DNA of 64,000 nt, from assembly GCA_949130485.1 (NCBI GenBank), contig OX422183.1:26241316-26305315 (forward strand). The letters run 5' to 3'. Below the pieces are notes generated by a model. It was not told where the DNA came from, made no database searches, and worked only from the letters and a program-made list of their open reading frames with translations. The position numbers and the translations under genes are program-made. The stretch comes from Agelas oroides (taxonomy: Eukaryota; Porifera; Demospongiae; Agelasida; Agelasidae). Below, piece by piece: positions 21,452 through 34,118 of the stretch. Position 1 is the first letter of the stretch, and every line of letters starts with the position of its first letter.

Positions 21452-21927
21452 TCGCGGAATAGGGTTGGGCGGATTATGCTCAATTTATTACCCATTATGC
21501 TATTCCAATATGCTCAAAATTGTACCAATTATGCCTAAAATTATGCCCCAAATTTGCCTATTATGCTCAAACTATGCCCATTATTTCTAGAAGGAGCAAA
21601 CTCGTGTGTTCAATTTTACACTGTACAGAAAAAGTAAATTGAAACAGGATGGCGTTTCATCGACCATTGAACTGTAACATCATGGAAAGTTCAATGTAGT
21701 CCACCAGACTCTGCGATTTCTGCCCTTCGCCGCTTACCAACAGGCCATGGGACGAGATACTCTTCACTATCTGGGATTGGGACACGGTCTGAGGACGAGA
21801 CTACCAGTCTATCACAGACACATTATGCTCAAGATGTACCTATTATTCCCGCATAATGCTCGATGCTTTCTGGTACCTATTATTCCCAAAATTATGCCAG
21901 CATAATCCGCCCAACCCTATCGCGGAA
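21452..21927. repeat. 8-bp target-site duplication flanking the MITE
   Basis: tcgcggaa at 21452-21459 and again at 21920-21927, directly abutting the element ends. Cores 1, 6 and 7 hold a single tcgcggaa followed by ccagactc, which gives the empty site and proves the boundaries. Confidence 0.92.
21460..21919. mobile_element. hAT-type MITE, 460 bp
   Basis: Terminal inverted repeats of 21 bp match perfectly; both ends begin tagggttgggcggattatgc reading inward. The element is flanked by an 8-bp target duplication, the hallmark of the hAT superfamily, and the TAGGG..GGGCGG start fits hAT termini. The subterminal regions contain repeated attatgc words on both sides. There is no ORF long enough for a transposase, so it is non-autonomous. 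It is absent from the other cores, so it inserted after the core had been amplified. Confidence 0.92.
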
Positions 21928-22838
21928 CCAGACTCGGACTCCGCGAGCTAACCAGATCCAAACGCAGATTTTATCACTACTGGCAGGAGCCGTGTGAAGG
22001 TCTGCAGTCTAGATCAAAGGACAAATGTTAGCTTCAGGCTAGGGTATAGCTGGAAGTAACAGCTAGCCACACGATCATGGCTGAGAGTCAACGTATGTTA
22101 CGTATCAGAGACAGTGCTGCATTACGTGACAGATGATGTGGTGTCTTCTGGTTTCCCATGGTGTCTAATCGTCAAGCAGGTACAGGGTGCACTTGCAGAT
22201 TGCTCTGAGATGAACAGTCAGTAAGATATCAAGGTGATTGTGTAACCAACATAGGCAGTGTTGTCCCATTGTGTCTCATGATGTCACATGGGATCTCATG
22301 TTACATGATGGTTCGTGTTGTCTGATGGTTTCAAGGTTTCATGTCGAAGCACCCTGATGACCAGTGTTTTTGAAGCATATCTACCAAAAAACAAGTCACT
22401 TTGCCATAACTGCCCAGCCCATTTGAGCCATAAATGCCCCACCCATTTATCACATCAATGCCACACCTATTCAAGCCATCAATGTCTCATTCCCATATTA
22501 CATTACATTTTTTAACTTCAGACTTTATGCATCTGGAAATTTCACCTAATGAACATCGATTTGCCAACTGGTGCTGGTGCACCCCCACTTGACACACAAC
22601 TGCCTCTGTTGCTGTCCCACTATCCATTCCGTGTTCTTCTATTTCTGTGTCTTTCACTTTAGTTCATCTGTCCCTGTCCCTATGTCCCTGTTTCCTTCCA
22701 TGTGTCCCTGTCCTGGAAATTTTCACCTAATGAACATCAATTTGCCAGCTGGTGTTGTTGCACCCCCACTTGACGCACAACTGCCTCTATTGCTGTCCCA
22801 CTATCCATTCCATGTTCTGCTTCAGTGTCTTTCACTTT

Positions 22839-25800
22839 GTCCATCTGTCCCTGTCCCTATGTTCCTGTCAATGTCCCTGTCACTATCCCTGTTCCCCTGT
22901 CCCTGTTGCTGTCACTATCCCTGGCCCCTGTCCCTATTCCTCTGTCCCTTTCCCTGTTCTAATCCGTCTGTCCCTGTCCCTATGTCTGTCCTTCTCCCCT
23001 TGTCCCGGTACCTGTCCCTGCCCATCTTCCTCTGTCCCAGGTCTGTCTCTGATCTCGTACCGGTATCAAACCTTGCTTCTTTGTCATCTTCCCTCTCCCC
23101 TCCACTGTGTCCTTCTGCTCCTGTTTTTATCTGTCCAGGATCATGTCTGGCCCTCTCTTCCCGTACCGCCATTCCTGTCTCTCTGTCCCTGTCACTCTGT
23201 CTGTGTCTAAGTCGCTATTCCAGTCCCTCTTTCCTTATTCTTGTCCATCTGTTGTGTTTCTGTTGGTGTCCAATCCCCCCTTTCCATGTCCCTTTCCGTA
23301 GATCCCTGTTTCTGTCCTCCTTTCCCTGTTCCTGTCCCTGTCTGTCTGTCACAGTCCCTGTCCTTCGGTCCATGTCCATCTGCCCTTTCTCTGTTCCTGT
23401 ACCTTTCGCTGTGATTCCTTCCTGTCCCTCTCTCAGCCTGTCACTGTCCCTCTGTCCCTTTCCCTACCTCTGTCAATTGTCCCTCCGTCCCTGTGTCCTT
23501 GTCCGTCTGTCCTCGCGCCTATTTCTGTGTCCCTCTCCCTGTTCACCTGTCCCCCTGTCCCTGTCCTCTGTTCCGATCCCTGTCCCTCTGTCCTTGTCCC
23601 CTGTCACTCTCCCTGTCCCTCTGCCCTTCTCCCTCTGTCCTTGTCCCTCTGTCCTTGTCCCCTGTCACTCTCCCTGTCCCTCTGCCCTTCTCCCTCTGTC
23701 CTTGTCCCTCTGTCCTTGTCCCCTGTCACTCTCCCTGTCCCCCTGTCCTTGTCCCCTGTCACTCTCCCTGTCCCTCTGCCCTTCTCCCTCTGTCCTTGTC
23801 CCTCTGTCCTTGTCCCCTGTCACTCTCCCTGTCCCCCTGTCCATGTCCCTCTGTTCCGGTCCCGTTCCGTCTGTCCTTGTCCCCAGTCCCCCTGTCGCTG
23901 ACCCTCTGTCCCTGTCCCTCTGTGCTATCCCTCTGTCCTTCTCCCTCTGTCCTTGTCCCTCTGTCCCTGTCCCTCTGTCCTTGTTCCCTGTCACTCTCCC
24001 TGTCCCACTGTCCCTGTCCCTCTGTCGTGTCCCTTAGTCCCTGTCCCCTGTCACTCTCCGTGTCCCCCTGTCCCTCTCCCTCTGTTGTGTCCCTCAGTCC
24101 CTGTCCTTATTTCCCTATTCCAGTCCATTTGTCCCCTTTCATGTGTCCTTGTCCATCTGTCCTTTCCCCTATTTCAGTGTATCTCTACCTGTTCCCCTGT
24201 CCCCCTGTCCCTGTTCCTCTGACCCTCTCACTGTGTCCCCGTTCCTGCCTATGTTTCTATCCACCTCCCTCTTCCTTCTCCCCATCCCTCTGTCTCTGTA
24301 CATCTCTCCCTGTCCCTCTGTTCCTGTCCCTGTCCCTCTGTCCTTATCCATCTGTCACGTTGTCCCTGTTCCAATCCTTGTCCGTCTGTCTCTGTTCCTC
24401 TTTGTGTACCTCTCCTTGTCCCTCTGTCCCTGTACCTATCTCCCTTTCTCTGTCCCTGTCCTCATCTCAATCTCCCTCTTCATTATCCATATCCTTTTGT
24501 CCCTGTTCATCTCGCCCTGTCACTCTGTCCCTGTTCCTGTCTTTGTCCCTATCCATCTCCCTCTTCCTTGTTCATATCCGTTTGTCCCTGTACATCTGGC
24601 CCTGTCACTCTGTTCCTGTTCCTGTCCATCTGTCTCTGTCCCTGTCACTGTCCCTCTATCCCTCTCTCTGTCCCTGTGTCCCTTTCAATTTTTCCATCCC
24701 TCTGTCCCTGTTCTCCTGTCTATGTCCCAGTCCTTGTGCCTATGTATCTCCCTCTTCCTTGTCCTTATATCCTGGTCCCTCTGTCCCCATTCATTTCTAT
24801 CTGTCATTGTCCCTGTCCCTGTCACTATATCCCTCTTCCTGTTCCTGTCCCTCTGCAGCTGTCCCTGTCCTTCAACCCCTGTCCCTGTTCCTGTCGTTAT
24901 CACTACCGCTCTGTCTCTGTCTGTGTCACCCTGTCCCCGTTCCTGTCCCTCTCCCAGTTCCCATCCGTCTGTCCCTCTGTTTGTCTTTCCCTCTGTTCCT
25001 GTCCCTATGTCTGGCCTTGTCCCTTTCTCCCGGCCTGACTATACCTGTCGCTCCCTGTCCTTGCTGCCCTTGTTCCTGTTCCTGTCCCTGTCTGTGTCAC
25101 TTTGTCTGTGTCACTCTGTCCGTATCCCTGTCCCTCTGTCCCTGTTTGTGTCACCCGGTTTATGTTCCTGTCCTATGTCACTGTTCCTCTGTCCCTGTCC
25201 CTGTGTCTGTCCTTGTTTCTCTGTCCCTGTCTGACTATTCCTGTCGCTGTCCCTCTGTCATTGTTTCTCTGTCCGTGTCTGACTATTCCTGTCACTGTCC
25301 CTCTGTCCCTGTCATGTCCTGTCCCTGTCCTGTCCCTGTCCATCTATCCCTCTGTCCCTCTCTCCCTGTCCTGTCCCTCTCTCCCTTTCCTGTCCATGTT
25401 CCTGTCCGTGTTCCTGTCCCGTTCTTCCTGTTCCTATGTCCCATTGCCTGTTGTGTGTCCATGTCCCAGTCCATTTCCCTCCACCCCTGTCCTTCTCCCC
25501 TGGTCCCTCTGTCCTTGTCTATCTGTTCCTGTCACTCAGTCTCCGTTCCCTGTTCCTGGGAGCTGTCTATCTGTCACAGTCCCTATCCCTCTGTCCCTGA
25601 CGATCTGGCCTTGTCTTTGTCCCTGTCCCTATTGTGGTCATTCTCTTCCTGTCCCTATCGCTGTCCTAAACTACCTTTTTCTCTCTCCCTCTGTCCCTAT
25701 CCCTCTGTCCCTATCCCTCTGTCCCTGTCCCTGTCCCTCTGTCCTTTTCCCTGTCACTCTCCCTGTACCCCTGTCCCTGTCTCTGTTTGTGTCCTTCTCC

Positions 25801-28800
25801 GTGTCCCTCTGTCCCTGTACCTGTCTCCTTGTCTCTCTTCCTGCCCTTGTCTCTATCTCCCTCTTCCTTGTCCATATCCCTTTGTCCCTGTAGATCTGGC
25901 ACTGTCACTCTCTCCCTCTTCCGGTCTTTGTCCTATCCATCTGTCCATATCCTTTGTCCTTGTACATCTGGCCCTGTCACTCTGTCCCTGTTCCTGTCTT
26001 TGTCCTTATCCATCTCCCTCCTCCATGTCCCCATCACTCTGTCCCTGTCCCTCTGTCCTTGGCCCTCTGTCACTCTGTCGCTGTTCCCAGTCACTCTGTC
26101 CCTGTTCCTGTCCTTGTCCGTCTGTCCTTGTTCCCGTCCCTATTTGTGTCCCTCTCCCTGTCCCTCTGTCCATGTACATGTCTTCCTGTCTGTGTCCCTG
26201 TCCTCGTCTTTATCTCCCTCTTCCTTGTCCATATCCCTATGTCCCTGTACATCTCGCCCTGTCACTCTGTGCCTGTTCCTGTCTTTGTCCCTATCCATCT
26301 CCCTCTTCCATGTCCCCATCCCTCTGTCCCTGTATATCTCTCCCTGTCCCTCTGTCTCTGTCCCTCTGTCCTTGTCCCTCTGTCCTTGTTCCTCTCTCTC
26401 TGTCTCATCTCTCCTTGTCCCTATACCTCTTTCCTTATTCCAGTCCCTGTGACCTTGTGCATCTGTCCTTCCCCTATTTCTGTGTCCCTCTCCCTTTCCT
26501 CCTGTCTCGCTGTCTCTGTCCCTCTGTCCCTGTCCCTGTCCCTCTGTCCTAATCACTCTGTCCCTGTCCGTTTGTCCTTGTTCCCTGTCACTCTCCCTGT
26601 GCCCCTGTCCCTGTCCCTCTTTGTGTCCCTCTCCATGTCCCTCTGTCCCTGTACCTGTCTCCTTGTCTCTCTCCCTGACTTTGACCCTATCTCCCTCTTC
26701 CTTGTCCATATCCCTCTGTCCCCATACATCTGCCCTGTCAAGCTGTCCCTCTTCCTGTCTTTGTCCTATCCATCTGTTCATATCCCTTTGTTTTTGTACA
26801 TCTGGCCCTGTCACTCTGTCCCTGTTCCTGTCTTTGTCCTTATCCATCTCCCTCCTCCATGTCCCCATCCCTCTGTCCCTGTCCCTCTGTCCTTGGCCCT
26901 CTGTCACTCTGTCGCTGTTCCCAGTCACTCTGTCCCTGTTCCTGTCCTTGTCCGTCTGTCCTTGTTCCTGTCCCTATTTGTGTCCCTCTCCCTGTCCCTC
27001 TGTCCATCTACATGTATTCCTGTCTGTGTCCCTGTCCTCGTCTCTATCTCCCTCTTCCTTGTCCATATCCCTATGTCCCTGTACATCTCGCCCTGTCACT
27101 CTGTGCTTGTTTCTTCGTCCCTATTCATCTCCGTCTTCCTTGTCCATATCCCTATGTTCCTGTACATTTCACCCTGTCACTCTGTTCCTGTTTCTTCGTC
27201 CCTATTCATCTCCCTCTACCATTTCCATATCCCTTTGTCCCTGTACATCTCACCCAGTCACTCTCTCCCTGTTCCTGTCTTTGTCCCTATCCATCTCCCT
27301 CTTGTACCTATCCCTCTGTCCGTGTACATCTGACCCTGTCACACTGCCCCTGTTCCTGCCTTTGTTCCCTTCCATCTCCCTCTTCCTTGTACCTATCCCT
27401 GACTTTAGCCCTATCCATCTCCCTCTTCCTTGTCCCTATCCCTCTCTCCCTGTACATCTGACTCTGTCACTCTGTCCCTGTTCCTTCCTTTGTCCCCTTC
27501 CATCTCCCTCTTCCTTGTACCTATCTCTCCGTCCCTGTACATCTGACCCTGTCACTCTGCTCCTGTTCCTGCCTTTGTCCCCTTCCATCTCCCTCTTCCT
27601 TGTACCTATCCCTCTGTCCCTGTCCCTCTGTCCTTGGCCCTCTGTCACTCTGTCTCTGTTCTTGTCCTTGTCCGTCTCTCCTTGTCCCTGTCCCTATTTC
27701 TGTCCCTCTCCCTGTCCCTCTGTCCCTGTACCTATCTCCCTGTCTCTGTCCCTCTCCTCATCTCTATCCCCCTTTTCTTTATCCATCTCCTTTTGTCCCT
27801 GTACATGTCGCCCTGTCACTCTGTCCCTGTTCCTGTCTTTGTCCCTATCCATCTCCCTCTTCCTTGTTCATATCCGTTTGTCCCTGTACATCTGGCCCTG
27901 TCACTCTGTTCCTGTTCCTGTTCCTGTTCCTGTCCATCTGCCTCTGTCCCTGTCTATGTCCCAGTCCCAGTCCTTGTCCCTATGTATCTCCCTCTTCCCT
28001 GTCCTTCTATCCTGGTCCCTTTGTCCCCGTTCCTTTCTATCTGTCATAGTCCCTGATCCTCTCTGTGTCCATATCCATCTCCGTCTTCCTTGTCCCTATC
28101 CCTCTGTCCCTGTACATCTGGCCCTGTCACTCTGTTCCTGTTCCTGTCCATCTCTCTCTGTCCCTGTGTCCCTTTCAATTTTTCCGTCCCTCTGTCCCTG
28201 TTCTCCTGTCTATGTCCCAGTCCCAGTCCTTGTGCCTATGTATCTCCCTCTTCCCTGTCCTTCTATCTCTATCCTGGTCCCTCTGTCCCCGTTCTTTTCT
28301 ATCTCTCATAGTCCCTGTCCCTTTGCTGTCATTCATTTCCTATCCCTCCTGTCATTGTCCCTGTCCCTGTCACTCTATCGCCTTCCTGTTCCTGTCCCTC
28401 TGCAACTGTCCCTGTCTTTCAACCCCTGTCCCTGTTCCTGTCGTTATCACTACCGCTCTGTCCCTGTCTGTGTCACCCTGTCCCCGTTCCTGTCCCTCTC
28501 CCGGTTCCCATCCGTCTGTCCCTCTGTTTCTCTTTCCCTCTGTTCCTGTCCCTATGTCTGGGCTTGTCCCTTTCCCCCGGTCTGATTATACCTGTTGCTC
28601 CCTGTCCTTGTTCCTGTTCCTGTCCCTGTCTGTGTCACTTTGTCTGTGTCACTCTTTCCGTATCCCTGTCCCTTTGTCCCTGTTTCTGTCACCCTGTTCA
28701 TGTTCCTGTCCTATGTCACTGTTCCTCTGTCCCTGTCCCTATGTCTGTCCTTGTTTCTCTGTCCCTCTCTGACTATTCCTGTCGCTGACCCTCTGTCGTT

Positions 28801-31800
28801 GTTTCTCTGTCCATGTCTGACTATTCCTGTCACTGTCCCTCTGTCCCTGTCATGTCCTGTCCCTGTCCCTGTCCATCTGTCCCTCTGTCCCTCTCTCCCT
28901 GTCCTGTCCATGTTCCTGTCCATGTTCCTGTCCCTTTCTTCCTGTTCCTATGTCCCAGTGCCTGTTTGTGTGTCCATGTCCCAGTCCATTTCCCTCCACC
29001 CTGTCCTTCTCCCCTGGTCCCTCTGTCCCTGTCTATCTGTTCCTGTCACTCACTCCGCGTTCCCTGTTCCTGGGAGCTGTCTATCTGTCACAGTCCCTAT
29101 CCCTCTGTCCCTGTCGATCTGGCCTTGTCTTTGTCCCTGTCCCTATTGCTGTCATTTTCTTCATGTCCCTATCGCTGTCCCAAACTACCTTTTTCTCTCT
29201 CCCTCTGTCCCTATCCCTCTGTCCCTATCCCTCTGTCCCTGTCCCTTTTCCTGTCTCTATCCTTGTCCGTCTGTCCTGTCTGTGTGACCCTGTCCCTGTT
29301 CCTGTCCCTCTTTCCTTATTCTTCTCCGTCTGTTGTCCTTCTGTTCCTGTCCAAGTCCCCCTTTCCATATCCATTTCCGTAGATCCCCGTTTCTGTCCTC
29401 CTTTCCCTGTTCCTGTCCCTGTCTGTCTGTCACAGTCCCTGTCCTTCGGTCCGTGTCCATCTGTCATGTCTCTGTTCCTATCCCTCACGCTGTCATTCTT
29501 TCCCGTCCCTCTCTCACTCTGTCACTGTCCTTCTGTCCCTTTCCCTATGTCTGCCAATTGTCCCTCCGTCCCTGTTTTCTCTATCCCTGTCCCTGTGTCC
29601 TTGTCCATCTGTCCTCGCCCCTATTTCTGTGTCCCTCTCCCTGTCCCTCCCTCTGTTCCTGTCCCTGTCCCTCTGTCCTTGTCCCCAGTCACTCTCCCTG
29701 TCCCCCTGTCCTTGTCCCTCTGTCGTGTCCCTCAGTCCCTGTCCCTCTGTCTCTGTCTCATCTCTCTTAGTCCCTATACCTCTTTCCTTATTCCAGTCCC
29801 TGTGTCCCTGTCCCTATGTCCTTGTGGATCTGTCCTTCACCTACTTCTGTGTCCCTCTCCCTGTCCTCTTGTCACGCTGTCCCTGTCCCTTTGTCACTGT
29901 CATCTGTCCTTGTCTCTCTGTCCCTATCCCTCTGTCCCTATCCCTCTGTCCTTGTCCCCTGTCACTCACCCTGTCCCCCTGTCTCTATTTGTGTCCCTCT
30001 CCATGTCCCTGTACCTGTCTCCTTGTCTCTGTCCCTGTCCTTGCCTCTATCTCACTCTTCCTTGTCCATATCCATTTGTCCCCATACATCTGGCGCTGTC
30101 ATCCTGTCCCTGATCCTGTCTGTGTCCATATCCATCTCCGTCTTCCTTGTCCCTATCCCTCTGTCCCTGTACATCTGGCCCTGTCACTCTGTTCCTGTTC
30201 CTGTCCATCTGTCTCTGTCCCTGTCACTGTCCCTCTATCCCTCTCTCTGTCCCTGTGTCCCTTTCAACTTTTCCGTCCCTCTGTGCCTGTTCTCCTGTCT
30301 ATGTCCCAGTCCCAGTCCTTATGCCTATGTATCTCCCTCTTCCCTGTCCTTCTATCTCGGTCCCTCTGTCCCCGTTCTTTTCTATCTGTAATAGTCCTAT
30401 CCCTGTCCCAGTCCCTCTGTCCCTCAGTCTCTGTCCCTATGTGTGTACTTCTCCCTGTCACTCTATCCATTCCCCTGTTCCTATTCCCGTCCCTTTGCAG
30501 CTGTCCCTCTCCTTCAGCCCTAGTCCCTATTTCTGGCGTTATCACTATCGCTCTGTCCCTGTCTGTGTCACCCTGTCCCGATTCCTGTCCCTTTGTCCCT
30601 TTTCCTTTGTCCCTTTCTCTGTTCCCATCCGTCTGTCCCTGTCCCTCTGTTTTTCTTTCCCTCTGTTGCTGTCACTGTGTCTGGGCCTGTCCCTCTATCC
30701 CTGTTTGACTATTCCTGTCGGTCCCTGTCCTTGTTCCTCTCTTTGTCCCTGCCCTTGTTCCTGTTCCTGTCCCTGTCTGTGTCACTTTGTCTCTGTCATT
30801 CTGTCCCTGTTCCTGTCCCTTTGTTTCTGTTCCTCTGTCCCAGTCCTTGTTTTGTCCGTCCCTGTCCCGGTCCATTTCCCTCTCTCCCTGTTTCCGTCCC
30901 TGTCCTTCTGTCCTGGTCCCTCTGTCTCTATCCATCTGTTCCTGTCACTCAGTCCCTGTTGCTTATTCCTGTCTATCTGTCACGGTCCCTGTCCATCTGT
31001 CATTGTCTCTGTCCCTGTGCATTTCGCTGTCCTTATTGCTGTTCCCAACTCGCTGTCCCTCTGTCCCTGTCCCTATGAGTTCCTTAAGCTTGTCCCTCTG
31101 TCCCTATTAACTCTACTCCTTGTTCATAGTGCCATGGGTGCATGTGTTAAATTTGCCGTGTCCAAAGTTGTTTGGTGTATAATTTGTATGTATATAGGCT
31201 GCCTTAACTGTTCGGAGGGTTATTGTCCCTATCCCTGTCCCTCTGTCCCTGTTTGTGTCACCCTGTTCATGTTCCTGTCCTTTGTCACTGTTCCTCTGTT
31301 CCTGTCCCTATGTCTGTCCTTGTTTGTCTGTCCCTGTCTGACTAAACCCATGTCTCTCTATTGCTCCCTCTGTCCCTCTGTCCCTATCCATGTTCTCATA
31401 TCTCTGCCCCTGTCCTCGTCCTTGTGCCTATTTGTCTCCCTCTTCTCTATCCTTCTTTCCAAGTCCCTCTGTTTCTGTTCATCTCTTCCGGCCACTCTGT
31501 CCCTGTCCATCTGTTCCTGTCACTCTGTTCCTGTTCCTATCTATCTGTTACAGTCGCCCTATCATTGTCCCCCTGTCACTCTGTTCCTGTCCCTGTGCCT
31601 TTGTTCCTGTCCCTTTCCCTTTCCGTCTGTCCATGTGCTGGCCTCTGTCCATGTTCCTCTGTTCCTGTGACCCTCGACGTCCTTGTCCTTGTCACTGTCC
31701 CTCTCTCCCTGTCCCTGTACCTGTGCCTTTGTCCCAAACTCTTTGCCCTTGTCGCTCTGTCCCTGTCTGTCTGTCCATCTTCTGGTTCCTCTACCTGTCC

Positions 31801-32005
31801 ATCTCCCTCTCTCCCTGTCCCTGTACCCTTGCTCCTGTCCATGTCCCTCTGTGCGTATCTCAGTCATGTCTTTCTCTCCCTGTCCCAGTCCCTGTCCCTC
31901 ATTCCCTATTCATGTCCCTCTCCCTATGTCCCTTTCCCTGTCTCTCTCTCCCTGCCTCTTTTGCTCTATCCCCCTCTCCCAGTCCCTGTGTTTGTCCTTC
32001 TGTCC
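22839..32005. repeat. Satellite array segment 4
   Basis: 14-mer satellite with the post-core module at its start (22839 to about 23500), an island at 31076-31225 and the pre-core module at its end. Between about 25950 and 27100 a block of roughly 834 bp is present twice: the variant ctgttcccag occurs at 26081 and 26915. From 27082 to 27244 the tacat-type sub-repeat recurs exactly every 81 bp. At about 31345 a phase jump (tgactaaaccca then tgtctctctattg) joins two modules that are normally separated. Confidence 0.88.
31076..31225. repeat. AT-rich island, copy 2
   Basis: Matches the island at 18249-18400 with a few substitutions (gttaaatttgccgtg for gttatatttgccatg). It lies only about 0.8 kb before core 3 because of the phase jump near 31345. 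Confidence 0.75.
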
Positions 32006-34118
32006 TTGACTCTACCCTCTCTTTCGTTGATATACCTGGTTCTACTAGGTTCATTATGACAGCCCCCAACTTTTGTAGTTGTACTGGATTACCCTTAAGT
32101 CTACTTGGTTGTACTTGACTCTACCCAGCTCTATGCTATAGCTCTACCAGGTTTAACTCTCCTACAGTCTGCTACGTTGTACTACTAGAATCTATACAAC
32201 ACTCTGTATCCCACTCTACCGTAGCTTCTAATGGAATATGCCTGACTCCACTACACTCTACCATAGCTCTACCTGATTCTAAGGGACTCTGCTTGACTCC
32301 ACCTCTCTCTGCCATGGCTCTACCTGATTCTACAGGAGAATATTTGACTCCACCTCACTTCACCTGGATTTCCTGGTTCCAATCAATGCCACCCTTACTC
32401 TACATTTTCTGGTTCTACTTGACTGTTGTTATTTTGCAAAGATAGTGGTTTGTTGCTTCTTACTTCCTTTTTTCCAACTTACATGCACCTACTCCTTACT
32501 AAGATACACTGACAATGCAGTGGGAATGGAGGCGATGTAGCTAGCTACACTACCTGCAAGGTTGAACTTCTTAGAAACTAGTAGCTATAGATAGTCAAGA
32601 GTACAAAAATCATATAAGCTAGGCAGTAATCTTGATGACATTCTGCCAAATGCATGCAAGTGAACCAAAAAAATGAGCAAAAAGTTTCCCCACTAGGGTG
32701 AGGTCTTGGGGTATTGGGCTACCACGACACACGCAACACTACATGGCCAGAACAAGTCCCAGGTAACACCTGATGGCAGAGCCAGAGCCCCTCTCCTCCT
32801 TGCAGCTGGCTAGGCTGACACCCCTGGTTCCACTCCGTGTCCAGAGTCTGTGGGATGTAAGGGAGGAACAGAGCGGCCCCTAGACCATATCGAGCAGCCA
32901 ACTCGCATAGCTCTGAACCTTCTAACAGCTTTGGTTATGACTGTTAGTCCCCACAGTCTCCATGTAGGACACTCCCCAACAGCTGCGCACAGTGTGGGTA
33001 CTAGTAAAAGTGTTTTTCTCCTATTTATACTGCTATAAAATGCGTCCCTAATAATTATAGGTTTCGAAACAATGAATATCATTAACGTCTCGTTACTTAC
33101 ATTTCCGCTTGCGCGTGCGCGCGTTCGCTTGCACCTCATTAGCCCTCGCGATCGCGGAACCACACACTGGATCCGCAAGCTAACCAGATCCAAACGCAGT
33201 TTTGTCACTACTGGCAGGAGCCGTGTGAAGAGTCTAGATCAAAGGAGAAGTGTTAGCTTCAGGCTAGGGTATAGCTGGAGGTAACAGCTAGCCACACGAT
33301 CATGGCTGAGAGTCAACGTATCAGAGACAGTGCTGCATTGCGTCTCAGATGATGTGGTGTCTTCTGGTTTCCCATGGTGTCTCATCGTCTAGCAGGTACA
33401 GGGTGCACTTGCAGATTGCTCTGAGATGAACAGTCAGTAAGACATCAAGGTGATTGTGTAACCAACATAGGCAGTGTTGTCCCATTGTGTCTCATGATGT
33501 TACATGGGATCTCATCATGTTACATGATGGTTCGTGTTGTCTGATGGTTTCAAGGTTTCATGTCAAACCACCCTGATGACCAGTGTGTTTGAAGCATATC
33601 TACTAGTCACTTTGCCATAACTGCCCAACCCATTTGAGCCATAAATGCCCCACCCATTTATGACGTTTTGCCCACCCATTTATGACGTAATGCCCACCGA
33701 TTTACGACGTAAATGCCACACCCATTTATGACATAAATCCCACACCTATTCAAGCGATGAATGTCTCATTCCCATATTACATTACATTTTTTAACTTGAG
33801 ACTTTATGCATCTGTGGAAATTTTCACCTAATGAACATCGATTTGCCAACTGGTGCTGGTGCACCCCCACTTGACAGAACTGCCTCTGTTGCTGTCCCAC
33901 TATCCATTCCATGTTCTTCTGTTTCTGTGTCTGTCACTTTTGTCCATCTGTCCCTGTCCCTATGTCCCTGTTTCCTTCCATGTGTTCCTGTCCTTGAAAT
34001 TTTCACCTAATGAACATCGATTTGCCACCTGGTGTTTGTGCACCCCCACTTGACGCACAACTGCCTCTGTTGCTGTCCCACTATCCATTCAATGTTCTGC
34101 TTCTGTGTCTTTCACTTT
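32006..34118. repeat. Core unit, copy 3 (internally deleted)
   Basis: Core lacking about 490 bp between the stretch ending cttactaa (about 32503) and gatacactgac, equivalent to roughly 1150-1640 of core 1. A 1-base deletion near 32365 breaks the 90-codon frame of the 51-bp minisatellite. Minus-facing TATA-like box 33022-33029. The CpG hairpin has a mismatch in its right arm (33152-33158 with 33172-33178). The VNTR has six units, some shortened. It carries the 70-bp AT-rich segment (33770-33838). Tail module twice. Confidence 0.88.

Larger units (their letters stand above)
19811..22838. repeat. Core unit, copy 2 (carrying a MITE)
   Basis: Full core interrupted at 21460-21919 by a MITE; without it and one target duplication the core is about 2.56 kb. 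Minus-facing TATA-like box 21322-21329. The CpG hairpin is restored downstream of the MITE (21920-21926 with 21940-21946). The VNTR has three 24-bp units. It carries an AT-rich segment of about 70 bp (22489-22558) that cores 1, 5 and 6 lack, and a small local duplication near 22094 (gtatgttacgtatcagag). The tail module is present twice. Confidence 0.9.

Noticed and set aside
26140-26928. Minus-strand frames rich in Gly, Thr, Asp, Arg and Gln (GQGQRDRDRGT-type)
   Set aside because: They are the reverse complement of the same satellite and are open for the same reason; they resemble RD/RG-repeat proteins only by composition.
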